Assembly: GCF_900343145.1 (NCBI RefSeq)
Contig: NZ_LT996886.1
Coordinates: 2,418,001 to 2,482,000 of the forward strand
DNA: 64,000 nt
Direction: 5' to 3'
Source of the DNA: Tessaracoccus timonensis
Lineage (GTDB): Bacteria > Actinomycetota > Actinomycetes > Propionibacteriales > Propionibacteriaceae
Shown: one piece after another, positions 56,949 through 64,000 of the stretch
Layout of the letters: each line of letters opens with the position of its first letter
Numbering within the stretch: position 1 is the stretch's first letter
Made by a program: the position numbers and the translations under genes
The notes under the pieces: model-generated
Databases searched by the model: none
What the model saw: only the letters and a program-made list of their open reading frames with translations
What the model was told of the DNA's origin: nothing

Positions 56949-57562
56949 CTGCCCGCGCCGACTACGACCTCATCACCCAGCTGGTTCCAGAGCGCTCGCG
57001 CGTGCTCGACCTCGGCTGCGGCGACGGCGAGCTTCTCCTGCGCCTCCATGACAAGGGCTGCACCGGGCTCGGCGTCGAAATCGAACCTTCCGAGGTGCTC
57101 GCCGCGATCCGCAGTGGTGTGAGCGTGATCGAGCTGGATATCGACGAACAGCTCGACGAATTCGCCGACGACTCGTTCGACGTCGTCATCCTCTCGCGCA
57201 CGCTGCAGGCCGTACACCGCCCGACTGAGGTGCTCTCCCAGATCCGACGCATCGCGCACCAAGCCATCGTGTCGATGCCGAATTTCGTCGTCTGGCGCAA
57301 CCGCGCGCGCATCCTGCGCGGGCGGATGCCCATCTCCAGCGACCTTCCGTTCGAGTGGTTCGACACGCCCAACCTGCACTACACGTCCATCAAAGACCTC
57401 GAGCCGCTGTTCAATCGCATGGGCTTCCGCATCGACCGCCGGCTCACGCTCGACGAACACGGCCACCAGCACCGCTTCGGCAACCTCTTCGGCAACATGC
57501 TCGGCAGCGCCGGCCTCTACCTACTGCGTCGCGACGAGCGCATCCACAAGCCGCGCTACTGA
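56945..57562 (+). CDS. metW: Methionine biosynthesis protein MetW
   Basis: A 205-residue SAM-methyltransferase-like protein. Motif I VLDLGCGDGELLLRL near 20-34, VIELDIDEQLDEFADDSFD near 63-81, VILSRTLQAVHRP near 83-95, and the MetW-typical block FEWFDTPNLHYTSIKDLEPL near 138-157. In proteobacteria MetX and MetW work as a pair, and MetW is needed for MetX acyltransferase activity. ATGA overlap with metX supports the same here. Its last 42 bases overlap the convergent exonuclease gene. Confidence 0.9.
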   Translation: MTARADYDLITQLVPERSRVLDLGCGDGELLLRLHDKGCTGLGVEIEPSEVLAAIRSGVSVIELDIDEQLDEFADDSFDVVILSRTLQAVHRPTEVLSQIRRIAHQAIVSMPNFVVWRNRARILRGRMPISSDLPFEWFDTPNLHYTSIKDLEPLFNRMGFRIDRRLTLDEHGHQHRFGNLFGNMLGSAGLYLLRRDERIHKPRY

Positions 57563-58411
57563 CTGCCCGAGCCCCAACCGCTCCGTGATGTCGGCGACGG
57601 CGTCGCGGTCCGGGCCGGGGGACACCGGCACCGCGAGGGGGAGTGTGGCGACGGTGGTGGTTACCTCGCGCGCCAGCAACACGTAGTCCGCGGATTCTTG
57701 CAGGCCCCTGCGCACCGCCGGGCGCATCGTCGCCGACGGGTCTCCCGCCGCCTCCACCATGGCCTCCAGCGTCGGATACTGCTGCACCAGCGCGGCTGCG
57801 GTTTTATCGCCGATGCCCTTCACGCCGGGGAGTCCGTCGGATGGATCACCGCGCAACGCCGCATAGTCGACGTAGCGCGCCGCCGGCACGTTGTGACGGG
57901 CCAGCACGTCGTCGGGAGTGATGAGTTCGCTCTTCGCCACCGATGAACCGACGTACACCACCGACGTGTGCTCGTCGACGAGCTGGAAGAGGTCGCGGTC
58001 GCCGGTGACGACGAGCGTCGTTTCCTCATGCTGTGCCGCGAGCGAGGCGAGGACGTCGTCGGCTTCGTATCCGCTGGCTCCGACGACGGGCACCCCCGCA
58101 GCCTCGAGCGCCGCTCGCACCCAAGGGATTTGCCGGGCGAGATTCTCGTCGACGAGCTCCCCACCGTCGTCGGCCACCCGGTGTGCCTTGTAGCTCGCGA
58201 CGAGTTCGACCCGCCAGGCGGGCCGCCAGTCGTCGTCCCAAGCGCACACCAAGTGGTCGGGGGAGTAGCGCTCGAGGAGACGGGTGAGGAAGTCGCAGGT
58301 GCCGCGCACGGCGTTCACTGGGTGTCCGTCCGGCGATGTCAACGTTGCAGGTAGCCCGAAGAAGGCGCGGTAGAAGAGGTACGACGTATCGCAAGCCATG
58401 AGTGTGGTCAC
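57521..58411 (-). CDS. 5'-3' exonuclease (PolA N-terminal-domain type)
   Basis: A 296-residue structure-specific nuclease like the N-terminal domain of DNA polymerase I. Metal-binding acidic residues: ACDTSYLFYRAFFGLP at 6-21, VCAWDDDWRPAWR near 55-67, GYEADDVLASL near 113-123 and TGDRDLFQLVD near 135-145. The helix-3-turn-helix DNA-binding part reads RGDPSDGLPGVKGIGDKTAA near 186-205. Stand-alone copies beside full PolA are common in actinobacteria and may process Okazaki or R-loop flaps. GTG at 58411; an ATG at 58399 would start MACDTS. Confidence 0.9.
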   Translation of the reverse strand: MTTLMACDTSYLFYRAFFGLPATLTSPDGHPVNAVRGTCDFLTRLLERYSPDHLVCAWDDDWRPAWRVELVASYKAHRVADDGGELVDENLARQIPWVRAALEAAGVPVVGASGYEADDVLASLAAQHEETTLVVTGDRDLFQLVDEHTSVVYVGSSVAKSELITPDDVLARHNVPAARYVDYAALRGDPSDGLPGVKGIGDKTAAALVQQYPTLEAMVEAAGDPSATMRPAVRRGLQESADYVLLAREVTTTVATLPLAVPVSPGPDRDAVADITERLGLGQSVARLVDALVATQ

Positions 58412-58447
58412 ATGCCTAGCATGGCATGTTGCGGGTAGGCTTCCTGC

Positions 58448-59989
58448 GTGATCGAGCGTCGAGAGCTTCCCACCTGGGCCACCGCGTTGCTAGCGGTAGT
58501 GGCGGGTCTGCTCATCGGCGCCGGGCAGGCGCCGCTTGGGCTGTGGCCGGCAACGATGATTGGCCTTGCCCTCCTGACGTGGCTCGTCGCCGGCATGCGT
58601 AAGCGCGCCGCGTTCGGCTGCGGATACCTTGCGGGCATCGCCATGAACACCCTCACCATTTCCTGGATTGCGGTGTTGGGCGTACCGATCGCCATCGGTC
58701 TGATTGCCTACGCATCGCTGTGGATGGGGCTCACTGGCCTGCTCATCGCCTTGCTGGTTCGGCTTCCACTGTGGCCAGCGTGGGTGGCGACGGCGTGGGT
58801 CTCGGTCGAATATGTCTCCGGGAACTGGCCATTCGGTGGCTTCGCCTGGACACGCTTGGCGTTCACACTTGTAGATTCCCCGCTGAGCGGATTGTTGCCG
58901 TACATGGGCATGGCTGGTGTGACGCTCATCATGGTGTGGCTCTCACAACTGCTGTTGGTGCGTCGCTGGTGGCGCACCGCTCCTGTCATACTGCTTGCTT
59001 TCGTTGTGAGCGGCTGCTTGCTGTTCGTGCCGCCGAGTCAGCCGGAGCAGCACGTGACGGTGGCCGTCGTGCAACCGAACGTGAACCGCCACGAGTACGG
59101 CGGCCCCTACTACGCCAGGGCGGTGACGAACAACGCGCTGAGTTCGACGGTGATGGCCATGGCGACCGCGCGAACCTCCGATGCCGACGTCGACTTCGTG
59201 CTGTGGCCGGAGTCCGCCGTCGACATTGATCCGTTGCGCGACGACGAGTCCAGGCGCCGCGTCGACGCGGCGGCAAAGCTCTCTGGGGCTCCGGTGCTCG
59301 TCGGCGCTGTGACGCTGCCCGACAACCCACCAGATACACGCCAGACCTCTGCCCTGTGGTGGGGGCCAACGACTGGACCTACGGTCACCTATCACAAGCG
59401 CAATCTCGTGCCATTTGGCGAGTGGATCCCATTCCGTGACGTGCTGCTGCCGCTCATTCCGATGCTGGAGATGACGGGCCGGCAATCCGTTCCAGGCACC
59501 ACACCAGGGGTCCTCGACGCGCCCGTCGCACGGTACCCGTCGCTCAAGGTGGGCACCATCGTCTGCTTCGAGCTGGCCTACGACGACACTGTCTATGACA
59601 CTGTGCGTGCCGGCGGGAACGTCATCGTTTCGCAGTCGAACGAGAACACCTACGCCAACACGTTCCAGATTCCGCAGCAGCAAGCCATGAACCGCATCCG
59701 TGCGAAAGAACTGGGCCGCGAGGTCGTCGTCGGCACGTTGAACTCCATCTCGGGGCACGTCACAGCTCGAGGAACGTTCGTCGAACCAACCGCGGAGTTC
59801 GAGGGCGCTGAGCGTCTGGTGACGGTGCCACTTCGCTACCGGCTCACGTCGGCGGTCACCGTCGGGCCACTCCTGTCGCGGATCGCTCTCGTCGCGACGG
59901 TGGGAGCAGTTGCTTTCCTCTTGGTTCAGCGTTTCCGAGCCCGGGGTAAGCTGGCCGAAACGACGTCGAAAGAGGTGCATTATGCGTGA
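58448..59989 (+). CDS. lnt: Apolipoprotein N-acyltransferase
   Basis: A 513-residue enzyme that adds the third acyl chain to lipoproteins. About six membrane segments fill residues 10-210. The nitrilase-like domain follows, with catalytic triad Glu in LWPESAVD (near 254), Lys in YHKRNLVPFGEWIP (near 316) and Cys in IVCFELAYDD (near 372). GTG at 58448. It overlaps the mannosyltransferase gene by 8 bases. In M. tuberculosis Lnt and the polyprenol-mannose synthase are fused as Ppm1; here they are separate, overlapping genes. Confidence 0.92.
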   Translation: MIERRELPTWATALLAVVAGLLIGAGQAPLGLWPATMIGLALLTWLVAGMRKRAAFGCGYLAGIAMNTLTISWIAVLGVPIAIGLIAYASLWMGLTGLLIALLVRLPLWPAWVATAWVSVEYVSGNWPFGGFAWTRLAFTLVDSPLSGLLPYMGMAGVTLIMVWLSQLLLVRRWWRTAPVILLAFVVSGCLLFVPPSQPEQHVTVAVVQPNVNRHEYGGPYYARAVTNNALSSTVMAMATARTSDADVDFVLWPESAVDIDPLRDDESRRRVDAAAKLSGAPVLVGAVTLPDNPPDTRQTSALWWGPTTGPTVTYHKRNLVPFGEWIPFRDVLLPLIPMLEMTGRQSVPGTTPGVLDAPVARYPSLKVGTIVCFELAYDDTVYDTVRAGGNVIVSQSNENTYANTFQIPQQQAMNRIRAKELGREVVVGTLNSISGHVTARGTFVEPTAEFEGAERLVTVPLRYRLTSAVTVGPLLSRIALVATVGAVAFLLVQRFRARGKLAETTSKEVHYA

Positions 59990-60740
59990 CGACAACGCGG
60001 TGGGTCGGGTTCTAGTAATCATCCCCACCTACAACGAATCGCAGAACATCGAATCCGTCACCACGCGTCTACGCGACGCCGTCCCCGACGCACATGTGCT
60101 GATCGCAGACGACAATTCCCCCGACGGCACCGGCGACATCGCCGATCGCCTCGCTGCGAACGATGACCACGTCCACGTGATGCACCGGCAAGGCAAGCAG
60201 GGCCTCGGCGCCGCATACCTCGCAGGTTTCCACTGGGGCCTCGACGAGGGCTACGACGTGCTCGTGCAGCACGATGCCGACGGCTCGCACCAGCCCGAGG
60301 AACTCCCGAGGCTGCTCGAGGCCATCGCTGACGGCGCCGACATGGTCAAGGGCTCGCGGTGGGTTCCCGGCGGGTCCGTGGTGAACTGGCCTGCTTCAAG
60401 GAAGTTCATCAGCAAGGGCGGCTCGCTGTGGACGCGGCTGTGGCTCGGCATCCCTGTAAAGGACGCCACCGGCGGCTTCAACGCCTTCCGCGCTAGCACG
60501 CTCAGAGGGCTTAACCTCGACGAGGTTGCATCAGCCGGGTACTGCTTCCAGATCGACATGGTGTGGCGCGCGCTGAAACATGGCTTCAAGGTGGTGGAAG
60601 TGCCGATCACGTTTGTGGAACGCGAGCTGGGTGACTCCAAGATGAGCCGCAACATCGTGATCGAGGCCCTCATCCGCACCACCCTGTGGGGTATCGACCA
60701 CCGCATCAAGCAGGTGAAGGGGCTGTTCCGTCGTGGCTGA
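59982..60740 (+). CDS. ppm1: Polyprenol-phosphate mannosyltransferase (Ppm1/DPM1 type)
   Basis: A 252-residue GT2 glycosyltransferase that makes polyprenyl-phosphate mannose, the donor for lipomannan and protein O-mannosylation. VLVIIPTYNESQNIESV at 10-26 starts the GT-A fold, IADDNSPDGTGDIADRL near 41-57 and the DxD motif in LVQHDADGSHQPEELPRLL near 89-107, then VKDATGGFNAFRA near 160-172 and ITFVERELGDSKMS near 212-225. No C-terminal membrane part, as in DPM1. ATG at 59982 inside the end of lnt; overlaps fxsA by 8 bases. Confidence 0.93.
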   Translation: MRDDNAVGRVLVIIPTYNESQNIESVTTRLRDAVPDAHVLIADDNSPDGTGDIADRLAANDDHVHVMHRQGKQGLGAAYLAGFHWGLDEGYDVLVQHDADGSHQPEELPRLLEAIADGADMVKGSRWVPGGSVVNWPASRKFISKGGSLWTRLWLGIPVKDATGGFNAFRASTLRGLNLDEVASAGYCFQIDMVWRALKHGFKVVEVPITFVERELGDSKMSRNIVIEALIRTTLWGIDHRIKQVKGLFRRG

Positions 60741-61275
60741 ACGCGCTCAGCGTCCACCGTCGCCCTGGCTCGTGTTCGCGATTCTGGCGGCTCCCTTCGT
60801 GCTCTGGGCCGTCGCCGAAATCGCGGTGCTCATCTGGCTGTCCCGCACAATCGGGTGGTGGACGCTGTTCCTACTGGTCGGCACGTCACTGGCTGGCGTC
60901 GTGCTGCTCATGCGTGCGGGCAAGCGGTCGCTGCACCGTTTCAAGCAACGAGCACTCGCCGACGAGCCGCTCCCAGATGATGACAGCGACACCAGCCAGG
61001 TCATATTCGGATCGGTCTTGCTCATCATCCCCGGCTTCATCTCCGACTTCGTCGGACTCCTGTTCGTACTGCCGTTCACAAGGCCACTGCTGAAGGCGAG
61101 TTTCGATCGGATGCACCGCTGGGCGATGCGTCGCAAGGCGGAGCGACAAGCGGCTGAGAACGGCGTGATCCCGGGCGAAGTTGTTGATGACACAGAAACG
61201 TCACAAGACAATGACAACGGCCCCCTCGTGATCGAGGGGACCGTGATCGACGACGAGAACAAGCCGAATCAGTAG
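60733..61275 (+). CDS. FxsA-family membrane protein
   Basis: A 180-residue inner-membrane protein of the FxsA (suppressor of F exclusion) family. Hydrophobic segments lie near 13-35 (LVFAILAAPFVLWAVAEIAV), 42-60 (WTLFLLVGTSLAGVVLLM) and the conserved IFGSVLLIIPGFISDFVGLL near 91-110 followed by LPFTRPLLK. The C-terminus is acidic and variable. GTG start. Its last 7 bases overlap the convergent rbpA gene. Confidence 0.9.
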   Translation: MAERAQRPPSPWLVFAILAAPFVLWAVAEIAVLIWLSRTIGWWTLFLLVGTSLAGVVLLMRAGKRSLHRFKQRALADEPLPDDDSDTSQVIFGSVLLIIPGFISDFVGLLFVLPFTRPLLKASFDRMHRWAMRRKAERQAAENGVIPGEVVDDTETSQDNDNGPLVIEGTVIDDENKPNQ

Positions 61276-61607
61276 CCGTCGCCTTCGCGCTTCTTGGTGA
61301 GCTGTTCCTTAAAAATATCTTCCAACTCAGGCATGGAACGGCGTTCGCGAAGCATGTCCCAATGCGTGCGCACGGGTTTTTCTTCCTTCTCTTCCCCGAC
61401 AACCCCGTCAGAGCGCACAGCCGGCTGCCCGCACTTCTTGCATTCCCATTCGGTGGGAAGGTCAGCTTCGACGGAGAACGTCACCTCGAAGTGGTGCCCG
61501 TTCGGGCAGTCAAACCCGAGCGATTGACGCTCTGCGAACTCGATGCCTTGTTCATCTTCAAAGGTCTTTGAACCGAGGCCAACGCCTCGGAGTGCATGAT
61601 CTGCCAT
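61269..61607 (-). CDS. rbpA: RNA polymerase-binding protein RbpA
   Basis: A 112-residue actinobacterial transcription activator that tethers principal sigma factors to RNA polymerase. Core: GVGLGSKTFEDEQGIEFAER near 8-27 (N-terminal tail), zinc-site residues in FDCPNGHHFEVTF near 32-44 and WECKKCGQPA near 54-63, and the sigma-interacting helix THWDMLRERRSMPELEDIF near 81-99. GGAGG lies five bases before the ATG, and TATAAC at 61629-61624 (minus strand) is a likely -10. Presence of RbpA confirms an actinobacterial host. Confidence 0.95.
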   Translation of the reverse strand: MADHALRGVGLGSKTFEDEQGIEFAERQSLGFDCPNGHHFEVTFSVEADLPTEWECKKCGQPAVRSDGVVGEEKEEKPVRTHWDMLRERRSMPELEDIFKEQLTKKREGDGY

Positions 61608-61669
61608 TGAACCTCCTCACCATGTTATAACGAGCTACTGCGCCATTTGGTTCCCGACGGTAGCTCTTG

Positions 61670-62449
61670 CTATCGAGTAGACCACATGCCACGCATGCGT
61701 AGGACTGTTTTCAGCAATTCGGGACGATCCGTCATGATTCCATCGACTCCCCAGGAGATGAGGCGATGCATGGTGGTGTCGTCGTCGATGGTCCACACGT
61801 GGATCTTTTTGCCCGCCTTGTGCACGAGGTCGATGGTTTTCGGCGTCACGATCTCGCGCACCACGGGGCCGATGCGTTTGCGCATCGGCACCTGATAGAC
61901 GTCGCCTCGCGTACGCACGACGCCCGCAAGCAGGCCTGCGACGGCGCTAGGCGATGCCGCCGTGGTGACGGTCGGTTGGAGTTTGCGGAACAGATGGAGA
62001 CGCGCCTGGGAGAATGATGCGACGCACACCCGGGCGTGAGCGTTGTGGCGTGTGATCGCTTTCGACAGCGCTATCGTCGCGCGTTTGTGTTTGATGTCGA
62101 TGTTGAACTTCGTTTGGGGGAATTCGTCGAGAAGCTCATCGAGCGTGGGGATCTCTTCTCGACCTCCCACCCGGAGCTGCTTGAGTTCTTTGAGCGGGAG
62201 GTCGCCTGGCTTACCGTGGAAATCCGTCACGCGTGCCAGGTGGTCGTCATGGAATGCGACGAGGTGCCCGTCGGCGGAGAGGTGGACGTCGGTTTCCATG
62301 TACCGATATCCCAGTGAGGCCGCGTTATGGAACGCTCTGAGAGTGTTCTCAATGCCCAGATTGGCGGGCATGAATGAACCGCCACGATGTGCGAACGGGA
62401 TGAACCGGGGGCTCAAGAATTCGCTCGATGTGACAGCCATACCCGCCAT
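61670..62449 (-). CDS. Glycerophosphodiester phosphodiesterase
   Basis: A 259-residue GDPD TIM-barrel enzyme that releases glycerol 3-phosphate from glycerophosphodiesters. FIPFAHRGG near 16-24, ENTLRAFHNAASLGYRYMET near 34-53, DVHLSADGHLVAFHDDHL near 54-71 with catalytic His/Glu/Asp/His residues, KFNIDIKH near 113 and VHVWTID-type strand (KIHVWTIDDDTTMHRLISWG) near 216-235. No signal peptide, so cytoplasmic. ATG at 62449, or 62440 (MAVTSSEF). Confidence 0.92.
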   Translation of the reverse strand: MAGMAVTSSEFLSPRFIPFAHRGGSFMPANLGIENTLRAFHNAASLGYRYMETDVHLSADGHLVAFHDDHLARVTDFHGKPGDLPLKELKQLRVGGREEIPTLDELLDEFPQTKFNIDIKHKRATIALSKAITRHNAHARVCVASFSQARLHLFRKLQPTVTTAASPSAVAGLLAGVVRTRGDVYQVPMRKRIGPVVREIVTPKTIDLVHKAGKKIHVWTIDDDTTMHRLISWGVDGIMTDRPELLKTVLRMRGMWSTR

Positions 62450-62469
62450 TATGCCTCGTGGTCGCGAGT

Positions 62470-62501
62470 AGCGCAGTCCGGGCCTTCAGCAGGCCTGCGC
62501 T
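62470..62501 (-). terminator. Probable terminator after murA
   Basis: AGCGCAG (62470-62476) pairs with CTGCGCT (62495-62501), with an inner GGCC/GGCC stem. It lies just past the murA stop on the minus strand and ahead of the GDPD gene. Confidence 0.55.
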
Positions 62502-62515
62502 GCAAGGCAGAAGAC

Positions 62516-64000
62516 TCAGTCTTCGATGTCGCCCCAGAACGTGCTGATATCGGCGCCGAGCTTGTTGAGCCGCTGCGGAAGGTCCTCGTAGCCACGGTTG
62601 ATGACGTACACGTCGAGCAGATGCGTCGTGCCCTTCGCAGCCAGCGCCGCGAGCAGCAGACAGACCGCAGGGCGCAAGGCCGGGGGAGTCTGCACCGTGC
62701 GCCCGCGCCACTTCGTCGGACCGATAATGAGCAGACGATGCGCGTCCATCACCTGAACGTTCGCGCCCAAATCTGCGAGCTTCTGCAAGTGCACGGCACG
62801 GTTGTCGTACACCCAGTCGTAGATCATCGACTGCCCGGTCGCCGCAGCACAGATGACCGCGAAGAAAGGGAGGTTGTCGATATTGAGACCAGGGAAGGGC
62901 ATCGGATGGATCTTGTCCATCGGAGCCTTGAGCTCAGAGGGGAACAGGGTGATGTCAACGAGGCGGGTCTTGCCGTTGCGGCTCAGGTATTCCTTCGACA
63001 TCTCCAGCTGCTGACCCATCTCGTCGAGTACCGCGAGTTCGACGTCGAGAAACTGCACCGGGCAACGGCGCACCGTCATCTCCGACTTGGTGACAATGCC
63101 TGCGGTGAGCAAGCTCATCGCTTCGATGGGGTCTTCCGAGATGTCGTATTCCACGTCGACGTTGATGTTCTCGACGCCCGTGATGCGCAGGGTAGTGGTG
63201 CCGATGCCTTCAACCTTGACGCCTAGCAACTGCAGATAGAAGCAGAGGTCTTGCACCATGTAGTTGCCCGACGCGTTGCGGATGGTGGTTGTGCCGGGGG
63301 TTCCAGCCGCCGCCATGATGATGTTCTCGGTGACAGTGTCGCCGCGCTCAATGAGGGTGACGAAATGCTTGTCAGCGCCGTCCTTGCTGACCGTGGCGTG
63401 GTACTGCCCGTCCGTGGCAACCACGGAGAGCCCCAACTTGCTGAGCCCGGACATGTGAGGGTGCACGGTGCGCGCGCCGAGGTCGCAGCCGCCTGCGTAG
63501 GGAAGCTCGAAAGAGTCGAACTCGTGCATGAGTGGGCCGAGGAACATCAGGATGGAGCGAGTGCGCTTGGCTGCACGCTGGTCGATGATCTCGGGCGTGA
63601 GGCGTTCGGGGCGGCGGATGACGAGGTCGTTGCCGTCGCCAGTCCAGGTGAGTTCGACGCCGATGGACGCGAGTACCTCGCTGATGCGGTCGACCTCTTC
63701 GATACGGGCGATGCCGCGCAGCGTGGTGGTGCCGCGGTTGAGGAGCGAGGCGCACAGCAACGCCACGGCAGCATTCTTCGACGAGCGCACCTCGATCTCG
63801 CCAGAGAGTTTGGTGTTGCCCTGGATGCGGAAGTTCATCGCACCGCGGGTGGCGGACTGGATGAGCGGCATGTCGAGCGCTTCAGCGAGGCGGTCGATCA
63901 TGCTGAGCGACAAGTTTTGCTGGCCCGTCTCGATACGGTGAACGGCGCTCTGGGCGGTGCCCACTTCGTCCGCCAGCCGTTGCTGGGACCAACCGCGCGA
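62516..64000 (-). CDS. murA: UDP-N-acetylglucosamine 1-carboxyvinyltransferase with N-terminal XRE helix-turn-helix (5' end outside window)
   Basis: At least 495 residues are visible. The EPSP-synthase-like MurA domain begins MNFRIQGNTKLSGEIEVRSS and includes SSKNAAVALLCASLL (the lysine-asparagine pair), GGCDLGARTVHPHMSGL in the active-site loop region, and NIDNLPFFAVICAAATGQS. The catalytic-loop Cys of MurA (Cys115, in xPGGCxIGxRP) is kept as AGGCDLGAR. Upstream in the same frame, to the window edge, is SRGWSQQRLADEVGTAQSAV then HRIETGQQNLSLSMIDRLAE, a full XRE-type DNA-binding helix-turn-helix. The frame is continuous, so this is a DNA-binding/MurA fusion. The start codon lies beyond 64000. 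Confidence 0.88.
   Translation of the reverse strand, partial: SRGWSQQRLADEVGTAQSAVHRIETGQQNLSLSMIDRLAEALDMPLIQSATRGAMNFRIQGNTKLSGEIEVRSSKNAAVALLCASLLNRGTTTLRGIARIEEVDRISEVLASIGVELTWTGDGNDLVIRRPERLTPEIIDQRAAKRTRSILMFLGPLMHEFDSFELPYAGGCDLGARTVHPHMSGLSKLGLSVVATDGQYHATVSKDGADKHFVTLIERGDTVTENIIMAAAGTPGTTTIRNASGNYMVQDLCFYLQLLGVKVEGIGTTTLRITGVENINVDVEYDISEDPIEAMSLLTAGIVTKSEMTVRRCPVQFLDVELAVLDEMGQQLEMSKEYLSRNGKTRLVDITLFPSELKAPMDKIHPMPFPGLNIDNLPFFAVICAAATGQSMIYDWVYDNRAVHLQKLADLGANVQVMDAHRLLIIGPTKWRGRTVQTPPALRPAVCLLLAALAAKGTTHLLDVYVINRGYEDLPQRLNKLGADISTFWGDIED

Noticed and set aside
57563-58447. Plus-strand open frames within the exonuclease gene
   Set aside because: They lack start signals and are antisense to a clear PolA-type exonuclease with all metal-binding motifs.

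Overview
The window looks like a chromosome segment from a high-GC actinobacterium, most likely of the Propionibacteriales / Propionibacteriaceae. The grounds are a codon style rich in C- and G-ending codons, a 20S proteasome (prcB-prcA), mihF, RbpA, a PriA without a P-loop, an lnt/ppm1 pair, a lactate-utilisation operon and a B12-dependent methionine synthase. Genus is not determined. Most of the window is tightly packed housekeeping DNA with ATGA, GTGA and TGATG overlaps.

Layout. 1-3285: aromatic pathway (aroE 3' end, aroC, aroK, aroB). 3269-8769: a GntR regulator followed by lactate permease and lutABC, lying between aroB and efp; a strong promoter with two GGT-N3-ACC operators precedes the permease. 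8808-10222: terminator, csbD-like stress gene (minus strand), efp, nusB. 10239-14910: a remnant pyrimidine operon: a CarA with only its N-terminal domain, a full carB, and a pyrD-like gene that has lost its catalytic motifs. 15081-22473: mihF-gmk-rpoZ-metK-priA-fmt-rsmB-rpe. 22495-33835: PAC2 gene (minus), metH, HAD phosphatase, trmI, prcB-prcA, tyrA, cmk, a YqfO-domain gene and der. In mycobacteria mpa, dop and pup lie between trmI and prcB; here they do not. 33861-34145: a cluster of palindromic repeats. 34165-37240: hsp20 under two HAIR (HspR) sites, then codB-codA for cytosine uptake and deamination.

37308-37381 is tRNA-Pro(GGG). The stretch from it to about 47150 is accessory DNA: an excisionase-like gene, a lipoprotein, a secreted protein, and a decayed Tad/Flp-type set (SAF-domain CpaB with an amber stop, CpaE-like ATPase, TadA/CpaF with a frameshift in its P-loop). 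The TadA reading frame runs into a carrier-protein plus condensation-like fragment. Then come a GNAT gene, an MFS fragment cut by an IS110 element, another GNAT gene and palindromic repeats. No integrase and no second copy of the tRNA end were seen.

47159-64000 returns to core DNA: YqeY, brnQ, a CtaA/COX15 homologue, an SbcD/SbcC-like pair, a secreted EEP nuclease ending in a bare LPQTG motif, YbjN, metX-metW, a 5'-3' exonuclease, lnt-ppm1-fxsA, rbpA, a glycerophosphodiesterase, and a MurA carrying an N-terminal XRE helix-turn-helix, cut by the window edge.

The strongest biological thread is pyrimidine metabolism. The usual de novo operon position is eroded (no GATase domain on CarA; no pyrR, pyrB, pyrC or pyrF; a PyrD without catalytic residues), while codBA salvage is intact. 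Whether the missing genes lie elsewhere cannot be seen from this window.
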